Below are positions 1 through 8,119 of a stretch of 64,000 bases of DNA, in pieces. This stretch comes from an uncultured Gammaproteobacteria bacterium. GTDB lineage: Bacteria; Pseudomonadota; Gammaproteobacteria; UBA6429; Thiohalophilaceae. Position numbers and translations under genes: made by a program. The notes beneath the pieces were generated by a model, which saw nothing but the letters and a program-made list of their open reading frames with translations, had not been told where the DNA came from and made no database searches. Each line of letters begins with the position of its first letter. Positions within the stretch are counted from its first letter, which is position 1. The stretch lies in the NCBI GenBank assembly GCA_937967995.1, contig CALBTB010000005.1, positions 1 to 64,000 on the forward strand. Reading direction: 5' to 3'.

Positions 1-55
1 CCACGGCGACGGCGCCACCGGCCAGGCTGCCCTGTAAAAATGTTCTACGTTGCAT
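1..55 (-). CDS. Tat-exported protein, N-terminal fragment (SoxY-like start)
   Basis: Only the first 18 codons lie in the window; the gene runs off the left edge. The reading MQRRTFLQGSLAGGAVAV has a twin-arginine motif (RRTFL) followed by a small, mildly hydrophobic stretch, typical of Tat signal peptides. A strong Shine-Dalgarno (AGGAGG) sits just upstream of the ATG. The wording resembles starts of SoxY-type sulfur-carrier proteins, but many Tat substrates begin this way, so the family is a guess. Export by the Tat system to the periplasm is the safer inference. Confidence 0.6.
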   Translation of the reverse strand, partial: MQRRTFLQGSLAGGAVAV

Positions 56-394
56 AATGATCCTCCTATAGAATTCACAGTGATACCGTCGCAAGATGCG
101 GGCCAGCAGGTTGGGCCTGTAAAATCAATCAGTTAGGCAGTCAAACCAGCCTGGATTCGTGCAATTTGCACGATGCAGATTGCAATTTACGCGATGTGAG
201 CAGAGTCTGCGACATACCACAGCTACATAAATTCGACTGTCCACCTGACTCCTTCATATTGATGTCCCAGCCCAGTTCATAACGATTACCTCCAGACGAT
301 ATTCATTCTAAAAGTATCTCTGACATTGCTGCCGGTTAACACAGGGTTCAGCGATGGGTGATTACGCTTTGCGTGACACTAACTGGAGGTCGTT
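56..394. other. Divergent intergenic region
   Basis: These 339 bases separate the Tat-signal gene on the minus strand from the barrel-protein gene on the plus strand and must carry both promoters. I see no convincing gene. The notable content is a near-palindrome and a direct repeat at 159-196, listed separately. A strong ribosome binding site (GGAGGT) lies at 385-390, just before the plus-strand gene. Confidence 0.6.
159..196. promoter_or_regulatory. Operator-like palindrome with a 21-bp-spaced direct repeat
   Basis: GTGCAATTTGCAC at 159-171 is a palindrome with a single central base. TGCAATTTGCACGATG at 160-175 recurs as TGCAATTTACGCGATG at 181-196, with 14 of 16 bases the same. The spacing of 21 bp is two helical turns. 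Placement between two divergent genes suits a regulator binding site. No regulator can be named from sequence alone. Confidence 0.35.
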
Positions 395-925
395 ATGAAA
401 ATACAAAAATCCATTGCTCTGGAATCCATTGCTCTGGCTTCACTGTTAATGGGTGCCAGTTCGCTTGCGTCAGCGGAAATCTATCTGGGGGGCGCCATCG
501 GTTCAACGAATGTAAGCACACCGGGCTTCGAACACAGTGATACACAGAAAATCTTCGGCGGGGTACGTGAACGGTTTCTTGGCCTTGAAGTGGCCTACGT
601 CAATTTCGATGACTTTTTTGTCGAGGGCAGCGGCGGATCACAGAGTATCAATGGTGATGGACTGGAAGCCTCACTGGTGGGTTTCATTCCTTTCGGTCAC
701 CAGGCAGAGCTGTTTGGTAAGGTCGGCGTACTGAACTGGACCCTGGACGGTAACTCCGGTGGTTCAACATTTAGTACTGATGATGGATCCAGTTTTGCCT
801 ACGGTGTCGGCCTGCAATTGTTCCCGGCTGATCACCTGTCGGTTCGCCTGGAATACCAGGGTTTTCAGGACGTCAGCGGTGGCGACCTGGACGCCGTGAC
901 GATTGGCGCCGCATTACACTTTTAA
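395..925 (+). CDS. Small outer-membrane beta-barrel protein
   Basis: This 176-residue protein begins with a signal peptide ending near SLASA and continues with alternating polar and hydrophobic stretches rich in Gly, Phe and Tyr. It ends in ALHF, a C-terminal aromatic residue typical of proteins inserted by the Bam machinery. The size and pattern fit the opacity or OmpA-like eight-stranded barrel superfamily. The start is set by GGAGGT eight bases upstream. A 15-bp tandem duplication lies in the signal peptide (SIALE then SIALA) and places a Glu in the hydrophobic core. The role is unknown; it is transcribed towards the next gene, which faces it. Confidence 0.7.
   Translation: MKIQKSIALESIALASLLMGASSLASAEIYLGGAIGSTNVSTPGFEHSDTQKIFGGVRERFLGLEVAYVNFDDFFVEGSGGSQSINGDGLEASLVGFIPFGHQAELFGKVGVLNWTLDGNSGGSTFSTDDGSSFAYGVGLQLFPADHLSVRLEYQGFQDVSGGDLDAVTIGAALHF
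410..437 (+). repeat. 15-bp tandem duplication in a signal peptide
   Basis: TCCATTGCTCTGG occurs at 410-422 and again at 425-437, in frame, giving SIALE followed by SIALA. The copies are identical over 13 bases, which suggests a recent slippage event or a variable site. Confidence 0.8.
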
Positions 926-928
926 CCG

Positions 929-1282
929 TTAAAAGCGCTTGGATGGCGGACCCAGGCGTGAACGTGTTCCGCCGCTGCTGTCCTGTGCGGTTTGCGTCGT
1001 GGTTGTTGTGGTGGTTTTCTTCACCGGTGTTGATTTACGCAAGGTCGTCTGCATCGGCACACGTTGATCGCGAGTGGATGCTGTAGACGTTGTTTTCGTC
1101 GACTGGGTTTTTTGCGGTGGCCGGGTCGTCTGCCTGGCCGGTTTTAGATGTGCGAGCGGGTTTGATTTCGCCGCCTGTTGTGCCTGCTGGTTATCGAGAC
1201 GCGTACGCGAGTCAAACAGGAAAAATCCTGACACCACCAGCATGATGGCCAGCGCACCCACCAGATAATGCAATCTCGTCAT
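929..1282 (-). CDS. Membrane-anchored Thr/Lys-rich low-complexity protein
   Basis: The product starts MTRLHYLVGALAIMLV, giving one N-terminal membrane segment. A disordered tail rich in Thr, Lys, Gln and Ser follows, including a run of seven threonines. No enzymatic motif is visible. I chose the ATG at 1282 because GGGAGGAG (1289-1296) lies six bases upstream; in-frame ATGs at 1288 and 1300 would add two or six residues. The gene converges on the barrel-protein gene with only three bases between them. I do not recognise a family. Topology suggests a tail in the periplasm or bound to cell wall, which is inference. Confidence 0.55.
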   Translation of the reverse strand: MTRLHYLVGALAIMLVVSGFFLFDSRTRLDNQQAQQAAKSNPLAHLKPARQTTRPPQKTQSTKTTSTASTRDQRVPMQTTLRKSTPVKKTTTTTTTQTAQDSSGGTRSRLGPPSKRF

Positions 1283-1386
1283 GGTCATCTCCTCCCGCAT
1301 GATGTTTACAAAACATCGATCAGTTCACACCTTATCATATCTACGGACAAAAGCAGATCACAGGCGCTCTAAAAACCCAATCTTAA

Positions 1387-2610
1387 TCAGGTGATAAGCT
1401 GGTAGGCCTGGAAACCGATAAACCCGCTGCAAAACACAAATCCACAGATGGGGACCCACAACGGAAGATTCAATGCCGGTCCGCGCCCATGTATTCGCTT
1501 GATACGCCACAGCGCCAGGTTGATCAATGCAAACACGACAAGCGTGATGAAGCTGGTAATTTTGGCCAGACTCAGCAATGGCAGCAGCAGGCTAAGTGCT
1601 AATATCACGCCGATAATAATCAGGGACGCATTAATTGGTGTATGCGTTCTGGCGTTCACCACCGACAAAAACGCGGGTAACCAGCGATTTCGGCTCATGC
1701 CATATAAAACACGAGAGGCCATGATCATCTGGACGAGTGCGCCGTTGAGAATGGAGATAATACTGATCAAACCGATAAAGGTGGCTTCCTCGCCGGTTTG
1801 TACCTTATATATATAGGCCAGTGGCGCATCGCTTTGCGCAAGTATATCGGGCCGCACCGACACGATACTCACTACCGCGACAATCACATAAAACGTCGCC
1901 GTAAAAAACAGGGCGATCATGATCCCACGTGGCAAGGTAGTCACCGGGTCGCGCACTTCCTCGGCGACATTGACCATGTCTTCAAACCCGATGTAGGCAT
2001 AAAACGCCACGAAGGCACCTAGTAAGATTCCGATCACCACGCTCATGTCCGTCACCGCCAGCATATCGGGGATCGCGGCCGGTACCTGCGACCAGTTATC
2101 ACGTGTAACCCAGATCACCACCAGCAGACCGATCACTTCCAGTACCGTCAGCACACTGGCAATCCACACCGACTGGCTGATACCCCAGATAACTATCACA
2201 CCCAGTACAATGGTGATGGCGAGAATCGCGAATGCCCGCGGTACCGTAACAAACTCGGCAAGGTAACCGAGCAGACCGTTCACCAGCGTGGCACTGGAGG
2301 TAACGCCCACGGCCACGATCAACAGCCCCATGACCAGTGCCAGTGTGTGACTGGAAAATGCCTGGTAGACATACACGGCTTCAGCGGCACTTTTGGGATA
2401 GCGTGTTACCAGTTCTGCATAAGAGAATGCGGATAAACCGGCCAGCACCGCCGCAACCATAAACGCCAATGGGGTAGTCATACCTGCGTAACCGGCGACT
2501 TTACCGATCAACACGTAAATACCGGCACCAAGAATGGTACCTATTCCGTACAGTGACAGCAGTGTTAAGTTGAGGCGGCGCTGGAGTTGTGGGGTTTGCT
2601 TGTTACTCAT
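1387..2610 (-). CDS. APC-family amino acid permease
   Basis: The 407-residue product has about twelve hydrophobic segments. It begins with the APC-superfamily signature around residues 12-40 (SLYGIGTILGAGIYVLIGKV), where the glycine-rich unwound part of helix 1 binds the substrate amine and carboxylate. A second conserved part, AYIGFEDMVNVAEEVRDP near residue 205, marks helix 6. This fits the AA_permease_2 group of amino acid or polyamine importers or exchangers in the inner membrane. It is shorter than many relatives at the C-terminus. The substrate cannot be read from the sequence. It lies 47 bases downstream of the lpxC-like gene on the same strand. Confidence 0.85.
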   Translation of the reverse strand: MSNKQTPQLQRRLNLTLLSLYGIGTILGAGIYVLIGKVAGYAGMTTPLAFMVAAVLAGLSAFSYAELVTRYPKSAAEAVYVYQAFSSHTLALVMGLLIVAVGVTSSATLVNGLLGYLAEFVTVPRAFAILAITIVLGVIVIWGISQSVWIASVLTVLEVIGLLVVIWVTRDNWSQVPAAIPDMLAVTDMSVVIGILLGAFVAFYAYIGFEDMVNVAEEVRDPVTTLPRGIMIALFFTATFYVIVAVVSIVSVRPDILAQSDAPLAYIYKVQTGEEATFIGLISIISILNGALVQMIMASRVLYGMSRNRWLPAFLSVVNARTHTPINASLIIIGVILALSLLLPLLSLAKITSFITLVVFALINLALWRIKRIHGRGPALNLPLWVPICGFVFCSGFIGFQAYQLIT

Positions 2611-2657
2611 ATACGCATCATAGCAACCCGAATCTACAGATTATTGATATTTATCAA

Positions 2658-3578
2658 TTAATTTTTCATGGCTATCAGATGCTTCCATAATAAATGCGCC
2701 TCACGCAGGCTGGTACGTTGCAAGGTATGTGGCTGGTTCATCAACTCTCGAATCAACGCATGGTTTACCTGGTGACCGGCAAATTTCGTCGTCACGTGTC
2801 CAAATAAAAGTGCACCGAGAGTGGCAATATCGCCAATCACATCAACCAGCTTATGCCGCACGAATTCGTCCTTATACCGCAACCCCTCGTGATTCATGAT
2901 ATTGTTTTTATCTACTACAACGGTATTTTGCAAGGAGCTGCCCTGTGCCAGGCCAAGTTGATTCAATGTGGATTTTTGCTCAATAAATCCAAATGTCCTA
3001 GCTGCGGCCAGCTCACTTTCAAATGACGGCCCGTCGATGGGTATCGAAAATTTCTGATAACCAATCGCAACTGAGTCAAAGTGAATTTCAGTTGATGCCC
3101 ACGGTACAGGTGACGGCATAAATCCGCCAAATTTATGGCCATCAGAGACAGACACCGTTTGTTTAATCACTATTGCATGTCGCTCTTCATTCTGCTGCTT
3201 TATCCCGGCATTTTTTATTAGCTTTAAAAAAGGTGCTGCACTGCCATCCATTACAGGCAATTCGGGTCCGTCGAGAATGATTCGAGCATTATCGATTCCA
3301 CAGACATACAGTGCCGCGAGTAAATGCTCAATCGTACATACACGCACTCCATATTTATTCTTGATGGTCGTGGACAGGCGTGTGTCACAGACAGTATCCC
3401 ATCGAACCGGGATTTCCGACCATCGGGATTGCACATCTCGTCGCTCAAACACATAACCGGAATTGACCTCACCCGGCATTACCCGCATCACAACTTTATA
3501 ACCGGAGTGAAGTCCTTTTCCCACACAGGTAAAGGCATTGCGCAGCGTTTGCTGAAAGAAATTTATGGCATGTGTCAT
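2658..3578 (-). CDS. lpxC: UDP-3-O-acyl-N-acetylglucosamine deacetylase (LpxC family)
   Basis: LpxC removes the acetyl group from UDP-3-O-acyl-GlcNAc, the committed step of lipid A synthesis. The catalytic set is intact: TIEHLLAAL gives Glu84 and zinc ligand His85, RHKLVDVIGD gives His242 and Asp246, and FAGH gives His269, closely matching Escherichia coli spacing. The start at 3578 has AGGAG seven bases upstream; a longer in-frame start at 3635 lacks this. The 306-residue length is normal. The gene is not in the usual mra/ftsZ cluster but faces an AraC-type regulator, so it may be a second, regulated copy. A lone relocated copy cannot be excluded. Confidence 0.88.
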   Translation of the reverse strand: MTHAINFFQQTLRNAFTCVGKGLHSGYKVVMRVMPGEVNSGYVFERRDVQSRWSEIPVRWDTVCDTRLSTTIKNKYGVRVCTIEHLLAALYVCGIDNARIILDGPELPVMDGSAAPFLKLIKNAGIKQQNEERHAIVIKQTVSVSDGHKFGGFMPSPVPWASTEIHFDSVAIGYQKFSIPIDGPSFESELAAARTFGFIEQKSTLNQLGLAQGSSLQNTVVVDKNNIMNHEGLRYKDEFVRHKLVDVIGDIATLGALLFGHVTTKFAGHQVNHALIRELMNQPHTLQRTSLREAHLLWKHLIAMKN

Positions 3579-3628
3579 TGCATGGCTCCTGGCTGGTGTA
3601 AAACCAGGCGAGAGGATATACAAGAGAC

Positions 3629-3678
3629 TTGTCATAAAATTGTCATGCCACGCCGAAGTGTTATCCGGATCTTGTCAT
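3629..3678. promoter_or_regulatory. Three phased TTGTCAT boxes between lpxC-like and AraC genes
   Basis: Identical heptamers TTGTCAT occur at 3629-3635, 3640-3646 and 3672-3678. The offsets of 11 and 32 bp correspond to about one and three helical turns, so all three lie on the same DNA face. Direct repeats of this kind are usual for AraC-family binding sites, and the adjacent regulator is the obvious candidate to bind them. This is inference from position and spacing. Confidence 0.45.
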
Positions 3679-3728
3679 TACAAGCCAATCCGTTATCCTT
3701 GAACGTCATTTTTAAGACAGGCGTGACA

Positions 3729-4754
3729 ATGGCTACCAGCACCCTGACTTCATGGGCACTTTTAGTGTGGAATGCATTACAGGCGTCGGGCCACGATGCA
3801 AGAGACGTGTTTGCTCAGGTCGGACTGGATCCCGCCAAACTGGGAGATGGCAACGCCCGCTACCCGATGGACAAGATGCTTGCCTTATGGAACTTCGTGA
3901 TCGAGAAAACCGGCGATCCGTGTTTTGGACTTGAAGTGGGTCGACGCTGGTCACCCACTACCTTTCATGCCCTCGGTTTTGCCTGGCTGGCCAGTCCGTC
4001 GTTATGCGATGGATTACTCCGCCTGCATAGATACTCTAAAATCGTCAATAACTCATTGCAGACCACCGTCAAACTGGATGGAAAGCATTGCATATTGAGT
4101 TTCACATCAACTGAAAAGCAATATCCGTTACATCCCGCTGCCGCAGATGCCGGTATTTGTGCTGTGATCACCATGTGCCGCTTGCTGTGCGGCGATTCGT
4201 TCAGAGCCACTGAAATAAGAATCGCTCACCACAACCAATCCTGCGCTCAAAGTCTGGAAGCGTTTGTGCAGGCACCTTTGTCATTTGGTGCCAATGCCAA
4301 TGTCATTATCTTTGATCGCCAGTATGCCAATCGCCAGCTGCCTACATCCAATCCGGAACTGGCACGCATCAACGAACAGGTTGCGATGAATTATATGAAT
4401 GAACTGGACCTGTCCAGCCTGTCACATCAGGTGCAGGCCAAAATCAGAGATTTGCTACCATCCGGTGAGGCACTCGAAGAGATTGTCGCCAAATTACTGA
4501 ACATGAGCGTGCGTACTATGTTACGGCGACTCAGTGAAGAAGGTACCAATTATAAATCTTTGCTGGATCAAACCAGGCAGGAACTGGCACAGAATTATTT
4601 ACTTGACTCACAACTTTCCATTAATGAAATTGCTTACCTGGTCGGGTTCGCAGAGCAGGCCAATTTTACCCGCGCGTTTCGACGTTGGTATGGTACATCG
4701 CCAAGTGAATACCGAAAGGAAATACTAACCGAACACAATCACCATGAAATTTAA
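3729..4754 (+). CDS. AraC-family transcriptional regulator with Arabinose_bd-type sensor domain
   Basis: The 341-residue protein begins MATSTLTSWALLVWNALQ. Residues 15-200 resemble the sensor domain shared by OruR/ArgR-type regulators, with the characteristic region around GLEVGRRWSPTTFHALGFAW. The C-terminal 100 residues hold the two AraC helix-turn-helix units: VRTMLRRLSEEGTNYKSLLD, then SINEIAYLVGFAEQANFTRA followed by FRRWYGTSPSEYR. Regulators of this class often sense a hydrophobic small molecule and activate a divergent gene. Here that gene is the lpxC homologue, and three TTGTCAT boxes lie between them. The start is taken at 3729, where similarity begins; its ribosome binding site is weak. 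Confidence 0.85.
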   Translation: MATSTLTSWALLVWNALQASGHDARDVFAQVGLDPAKLGDGNARYPMDKMLALWNFVIEKTGDPCFGLEVGRRWSPTTFHALGFAWLASPSLCDGLLRLHRYSKIVNNSLQTTVKLDGKHCILSFTSTEKQYPLHPAAADAGICAVITMCRLLCGDSFRATEIRIAHHNQSCAQSLEAFVQAPLSFGANANVIIFDRQYANRQLPTSNPELARINEQVAMNYMNELDLSSLSHQVQAKIRDLLPSGEALEEIVAKLLNMSVRTMLRRLSEEGTNYKSLLDQTRQELAQNYLLDSQLSINEIAYLVGFAEQANFTRAFRRWYGTSPSEYRKEILTEHNHHEI

Positions 4755-4838
4755 ACTGTATTGAACTAAGCTAGGATAACTTAAGTAATAGATATATAAA
4801 GTTACATTAAATAGACAGAAGGATTTGGGAGGTTATAC

Positions 4839-7178
4839 ATGGGTTTGTATAAATATCTTAAAGGTTTTTCATACCTTAACGTTTTACTCGGATTTTTACT
4901 AATTAGCGCTTGCCAACAGGAAGAAACCAGTAAAGCAAATTCCGAAAACAGTAATCAAGCTTCAATGCCCGATTCTGAATCGCAGGTTAAACCGAATAAC
5001 GTCACAAGTGCCACATCATCAGATCAAACCCAGCTCTATTGGGGTGACACGCATTTACACACAAATTATTCACCGGATGCCTATTCGCTATTAACCACTA
5101 CGGCCGATCCGGATTCTTCCTATCGTTTCGCCAAAGGCTTGCCGGTAATAGCGGATTTAAGCCGTCAACGTGTTCAAATTAAAACTCCACTGGATTTTCT
5201 GGTGGTGACCGATCACGCTGAATTTATGGGTACGTTTCCAGAGTTAATTAAAGGTAATAAAGAGTTATTAAATACGAAGAATGGACCTCGCTGGAAAAAA
5301 ATGCTCGAAGAAGGTAAAGGTGGTGAGGTGTTTTTTGAAATTGTAGGGCTGGCAAATAGTGATATTCAGGCGCTTGTGGAACTGAACTCGGAACCCATAC
5401 GTCGTTCTGTCTGGGGAGAGATCGTTGATTCAGCAGAACGGCATAACGATCCTGGTAAATTTACTGCTTTTATTGGCTGGGAATGGAGCTCTCTGCCGGA
5501 TGGCCGCAATCTGCACCGCATCATTTTTACACCTGATGGTAAAACTAAAGCCATGCAGTATTTACCCTATAGCTTGATCGATTCCAGCAAACCGCGAGAT
5601 TTATACAATTTTCTGGCCACTACATCTGATGCTGTTGGGACAGATTTTGTCGCGATTGCGCATAATATGAACCTGTCCGGCGGCTCCATGTTTCCACTTT
5701 ACGATGAAGATGGCCGTCCGATCGATCTGGAATACGCTAACATGCGTGAACGTTGGGAACCGGTGGATGAAGTCACACAATATAAAGGCGACTCGGAAGC
5801 CCATCCCAAATTATCGCCCAATGATCAGTTTGCTGATTTCGAAACCTACGAACACGCGTTAGATCCAACTGCCACTGAGGCACTAGATCCTGATCCAGGC
5901 GATTATGCACGAACTGCCCTGATGCGCGGTCTCGAATTAGAAAACAGCATAGGTAAGAATCCATTTAAATTTGGAATGGTGGGCGCGACGGATTCACATA
6001 CCGGCTTTTCGTCAGCCGAAGAAAACAATTTTCTTGGTAAATACGCCCTCGACAGTATTCCCGAAAACAAAACCAAGGAAACGGTACCAGGCGCTGTTGG
6101 TTGGGATGCCGCTGCGGAAGGATTAGCAGGCGTTTGGGCAACAGAAAATACCCGCGAAGCCATCACCGCTGCCTTCAAGCGTAAGGAAGTGTATGCCACG
6201 ACAGGACCGCGCATTCAATTGCGCTTATTCGGTGGTTACGATTATACAGCCAGCGACGCCAGAGCGGCTGATCTGGCTTCCGCTGGATATGCCAAGGGTG
6301 TACCCATGGGCGGTGATCTGGCACAGGCACCACAAGGAAAGGCGCCGACATTTTTAATTCATGCTGCCAAGGATCCTAAAGAGGCAAATCTGGATCGAAT
6401 TCAGGTTATCAAAGGCTGGCTCGCCGAGGACGGTAAGACACACGAGAAAATCTATGATGTCGCTTTATCAGATGGGCGAACAGACGGTTCGCAGGCTGTG
6501 GGTAATACCGTTGACCTCAAAACCGGTAAATATACCAATGATATCGGCGCCAGGGAGCTGGTCGCGGTATGGTCCGACCCAGATTTCGATCCAGGTCTTC
6601 GCGCCTTTTATTACACGCGCGTCATTCAGATCCCCACGCCGCGCCATTCTTTATATGATGCGATTGCTTTGGGCATTGATCCAAAAGAAACAAAACACCC
6701 GGCGACGATTCAGGAACGGGCCTATTCGTCACCCATCTGGTACACACCCAATCCTGGCAAGCTAAAAGAAGTCACCAAACTGGTTATCGCAAAAATGCCA
6801 GGCATGTCGGTAGATTCCGCCGTGAAGGAGGGTTTCTCCCAAATGACGGGGGACGAGATCCGTAAGACACTACTTGGCAAAACTCTGATGCTGAAAGACC
6901 TGACATCCGGGAAAGTGTATGAAGGTAAGTTACTAGAAACCGGTAAACGCGTCCTGAAAGAAACCGGTGTAGCAAAAGAACAGGTTGCACAGTCGGCTTA
7001 CCATGGCGGTGGTTCTTTGTTAATGGGTAAAGCCGATTATGAAATCAGGAACAACACCATTGTCTCAAGTGACGGTATTCGCACGATAACCTCCACCCTC
7101 TATCGCAAAGGTGATCGAATTGTTGCCGCCCGCGATGTGGATGGCGGTGTGGTTAATTTCGAAATAAATATTAAATAG
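4839..7178 (+). CDS. DUF3604 domain lipoprotein
   Basis: The 779-residue product starts with a lipoprotein signal whose lipobox is LISAC, so it should be lipidated and sit in the envelope. A Ser/Gln/Asn-rich linker follows, and then the DUF3604 domain beginning near residue 64 with LYWGDTHLHTNYSPDA. Its HxH pair and later TDHAEFMG and GATDSHTGF motifs look like the metal site of PHP-type hydrolases. The substrate is unknown. A strong GGGAGGT site precedes the ATG. It leads an apparent three-gene operon with a parvulin-like isomerase and a HupE/UreJ-type protein, an association I recall from other marine and environmental Proteobacteria. Confidence 0.88.
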   Translation: MGLYKYLKGFSYLNVLLGFLLISACQQEETSKANSENSNQASMPDSESQVKPNNVTSATSSDQTQLYWGDTHLHTNYSPDAYSLLTTTADPDSSYRFAKGLPVIADLSRQRVQIKTPLDFLVVTDHAEFMGTFPELIKGNKELLNTKNGPRWKKMLEEGKGGEVFFEIVGLANSDIQALVELNSEPIRRSVWGEIVDSAERHNDPGKFTAFIGWEWSSLPDGRNLHRIIFTPDGKTKAMQYLPYSLIDSSKPRDLYNFLATTSDAVGTDFVAIAHNMNLSGGSMFPLYDEDGRPIDLEYANMRERWEPVDEVTQYKGDSEAHPKLSPNDQFADFETYEHALDPTATEALDPDPGDYARTALMRGLELENSIGKNPFKFGMVGATDSHTGFSSAEENNFLGKYALDSIPENKTKETVPGAVGWDAAAEGLAGVWATENTREAITAAFKRKEVYATTGPRIQLRLFGGYDYTASDARAADLASAGYAKGVPMGGDLAQAPQGKAPTFLIHAAKDPKEANLDRIQVIKGWLAEDGKTHEKIYDVALSDGRTDGSQAVGNTVDLKTGKYTNDIGARELVAVWSDPDFDPGLRAFYYTRVIQIPTPRHSLYDAIALGIDPKETKHPATIQERAYSSPIWYTPNPGKLKEVTKLVIAKMPGMSVDSAVKEGFSQMTGDEIRKTLLGKTLMLKDLTSGKVYEGKLLETGKRVLKETGVAKEQVAQSAYHGGGSLLMGKADYEIRNNTIVSSDGIRTITSTLYRKGDRIVAARDVDGGVVNFEINIK

Positions 7179-7191
7179 CAGGTAGTTCATT

Positions 7192-8109
7192 ATGAAATCA
7201 CTAAGCAAAATTTATAAAGAACCGCTGCTTCACTTTCTCGTACTGGCTATCGGGTTGTTTGTGTTACACAACGTTGTATCGCATGAGGATGAAAATGCTG
7301 ATATAAAACGCATTGTAGTCGATCAGGACAACTTACTGAAGTTTATTCAGTACCGGACCAAGTCCTTTGAACCTGTCACAGCACAACAACAGCTTGCCTC
7401 GTTTTCCGATGGCGATCTCAAAAAAGTCATCAATGAGTACGTGCGCGAAGAGGCCCTGTACCGCGAGGCAAAAACATTGGGACTTGACCGCGATGACTAT
7501 GTCATCAAACGGCGACTGATACAGAAAATTGACTATGTAGCACGTGGCTTCGCCGAGTCGTTTGGCGATATTTCCGATGAGGAGATTCAGAACTATTTTG
7601 AAAAAAATAAAGATGATTACTATGTAGAGCCGCGAGTCACCTTTACCCATGTCTATTTCAGCGCAAACCATCATGGCATGGTGAAAGCCAAAACTCTGGC
7701 GGAACAGAAGCTTATGGAGCTTAAAAAGGAAAAGGCCACGTTTAAGGACGCCACCAAACATGGGGAACGTTTTTTATATGGCTTGAACTATGTTGAACGT
7801 TCCGAGTTATATGTTGAAAGTCATTTTGGTAAAAATCTGACTGATACGATATTTTCCCTAGACGCAAGTGAAAGCGAATGGCATGGTCCGATTATGTCTG
7901 ATCATGGTGCTCATCTGATCATGCTGATACAAAAACAACCCGGCTATATGCCAGCGCTTGAAGAAGTACGTCATCGTGTCACCCAGGAAGCTCAACGTAC
8001 TCTCACCCTAGAGCGTGCCAGACAGGCCACTCAGCAAATTGTCAACAGTTACGAAATCGATATCGTGTACAAGAAACCCGGCAAAGAGCTGGCTAAAGTC
8101 AGTAATTAG
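7192..8109 (+). CDS. Membrane-anchored parvulin-type peptidylprolyl isomerase
   Basis: The 305-residue product has one N-terminal membrane segment (LLHFLVLAIGLFVLHNVV) and then a largely helical periplasmic part. Residues 95-150 resemble the SurA/PpiD chaperone-like region (EEIQNYFEKNKDDYYVEPRV). The parvulin-like fold follows (FTHVYFS, FGKNLTDTIFSLDASE, GAHLIMLIQKQPGYMP). Several usual active-site residues are not obvious, so it may act more as a chaperone than as an isomerase. It follows the DUF3604 gene by 13 bases and precedes the HupE-like gene by 10 bases, which suggests it helps fold or deliver one of those partners. Confidence 0.8.
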   Translation: MKSLSKIYKEPLLHFLVLAIGLFVLHNVVSHEDENADIKRIVVDQDNLLKFIQYRTKSFEPVTAQQQLASFSDGDLKKVINEYVREEALYREAKTLGLDRDDYVIKRRLIQKIDYVARGFAESFGDISDEEIQNYFEKNKDDYYVEPRVTFTHVYFSANHHGMVKAKTLAEQKLMELKKEKATFKDATKHGERFLYGLNYVERSELYVESHFGKNLTDTIFSLDASESEWHGPIMSDHGAHLIMLIQKQPGYMPALEEVRHRVTQEAQRTLTLERARQATQQIVNSYEIDIVYKKPGKELAKVSN

Positions 8110-8119
8110 CGGTCTGCCA

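Noticed and set aside
929..1282. TonB-like protein
   Set aside because: It has an N-terminal helix and a Lys/Thr/Pro-rich tail, but lacks the C-terminal TonB fold and the Pro-Glu/Pro-Lys repeats.
3324..3728. N-terminal extension of the AraC regulator
   Set aside because: The frame is open upstream but overlaps the lpxC-like coding region and the divergent promoter. Family similarity begins at 3729.
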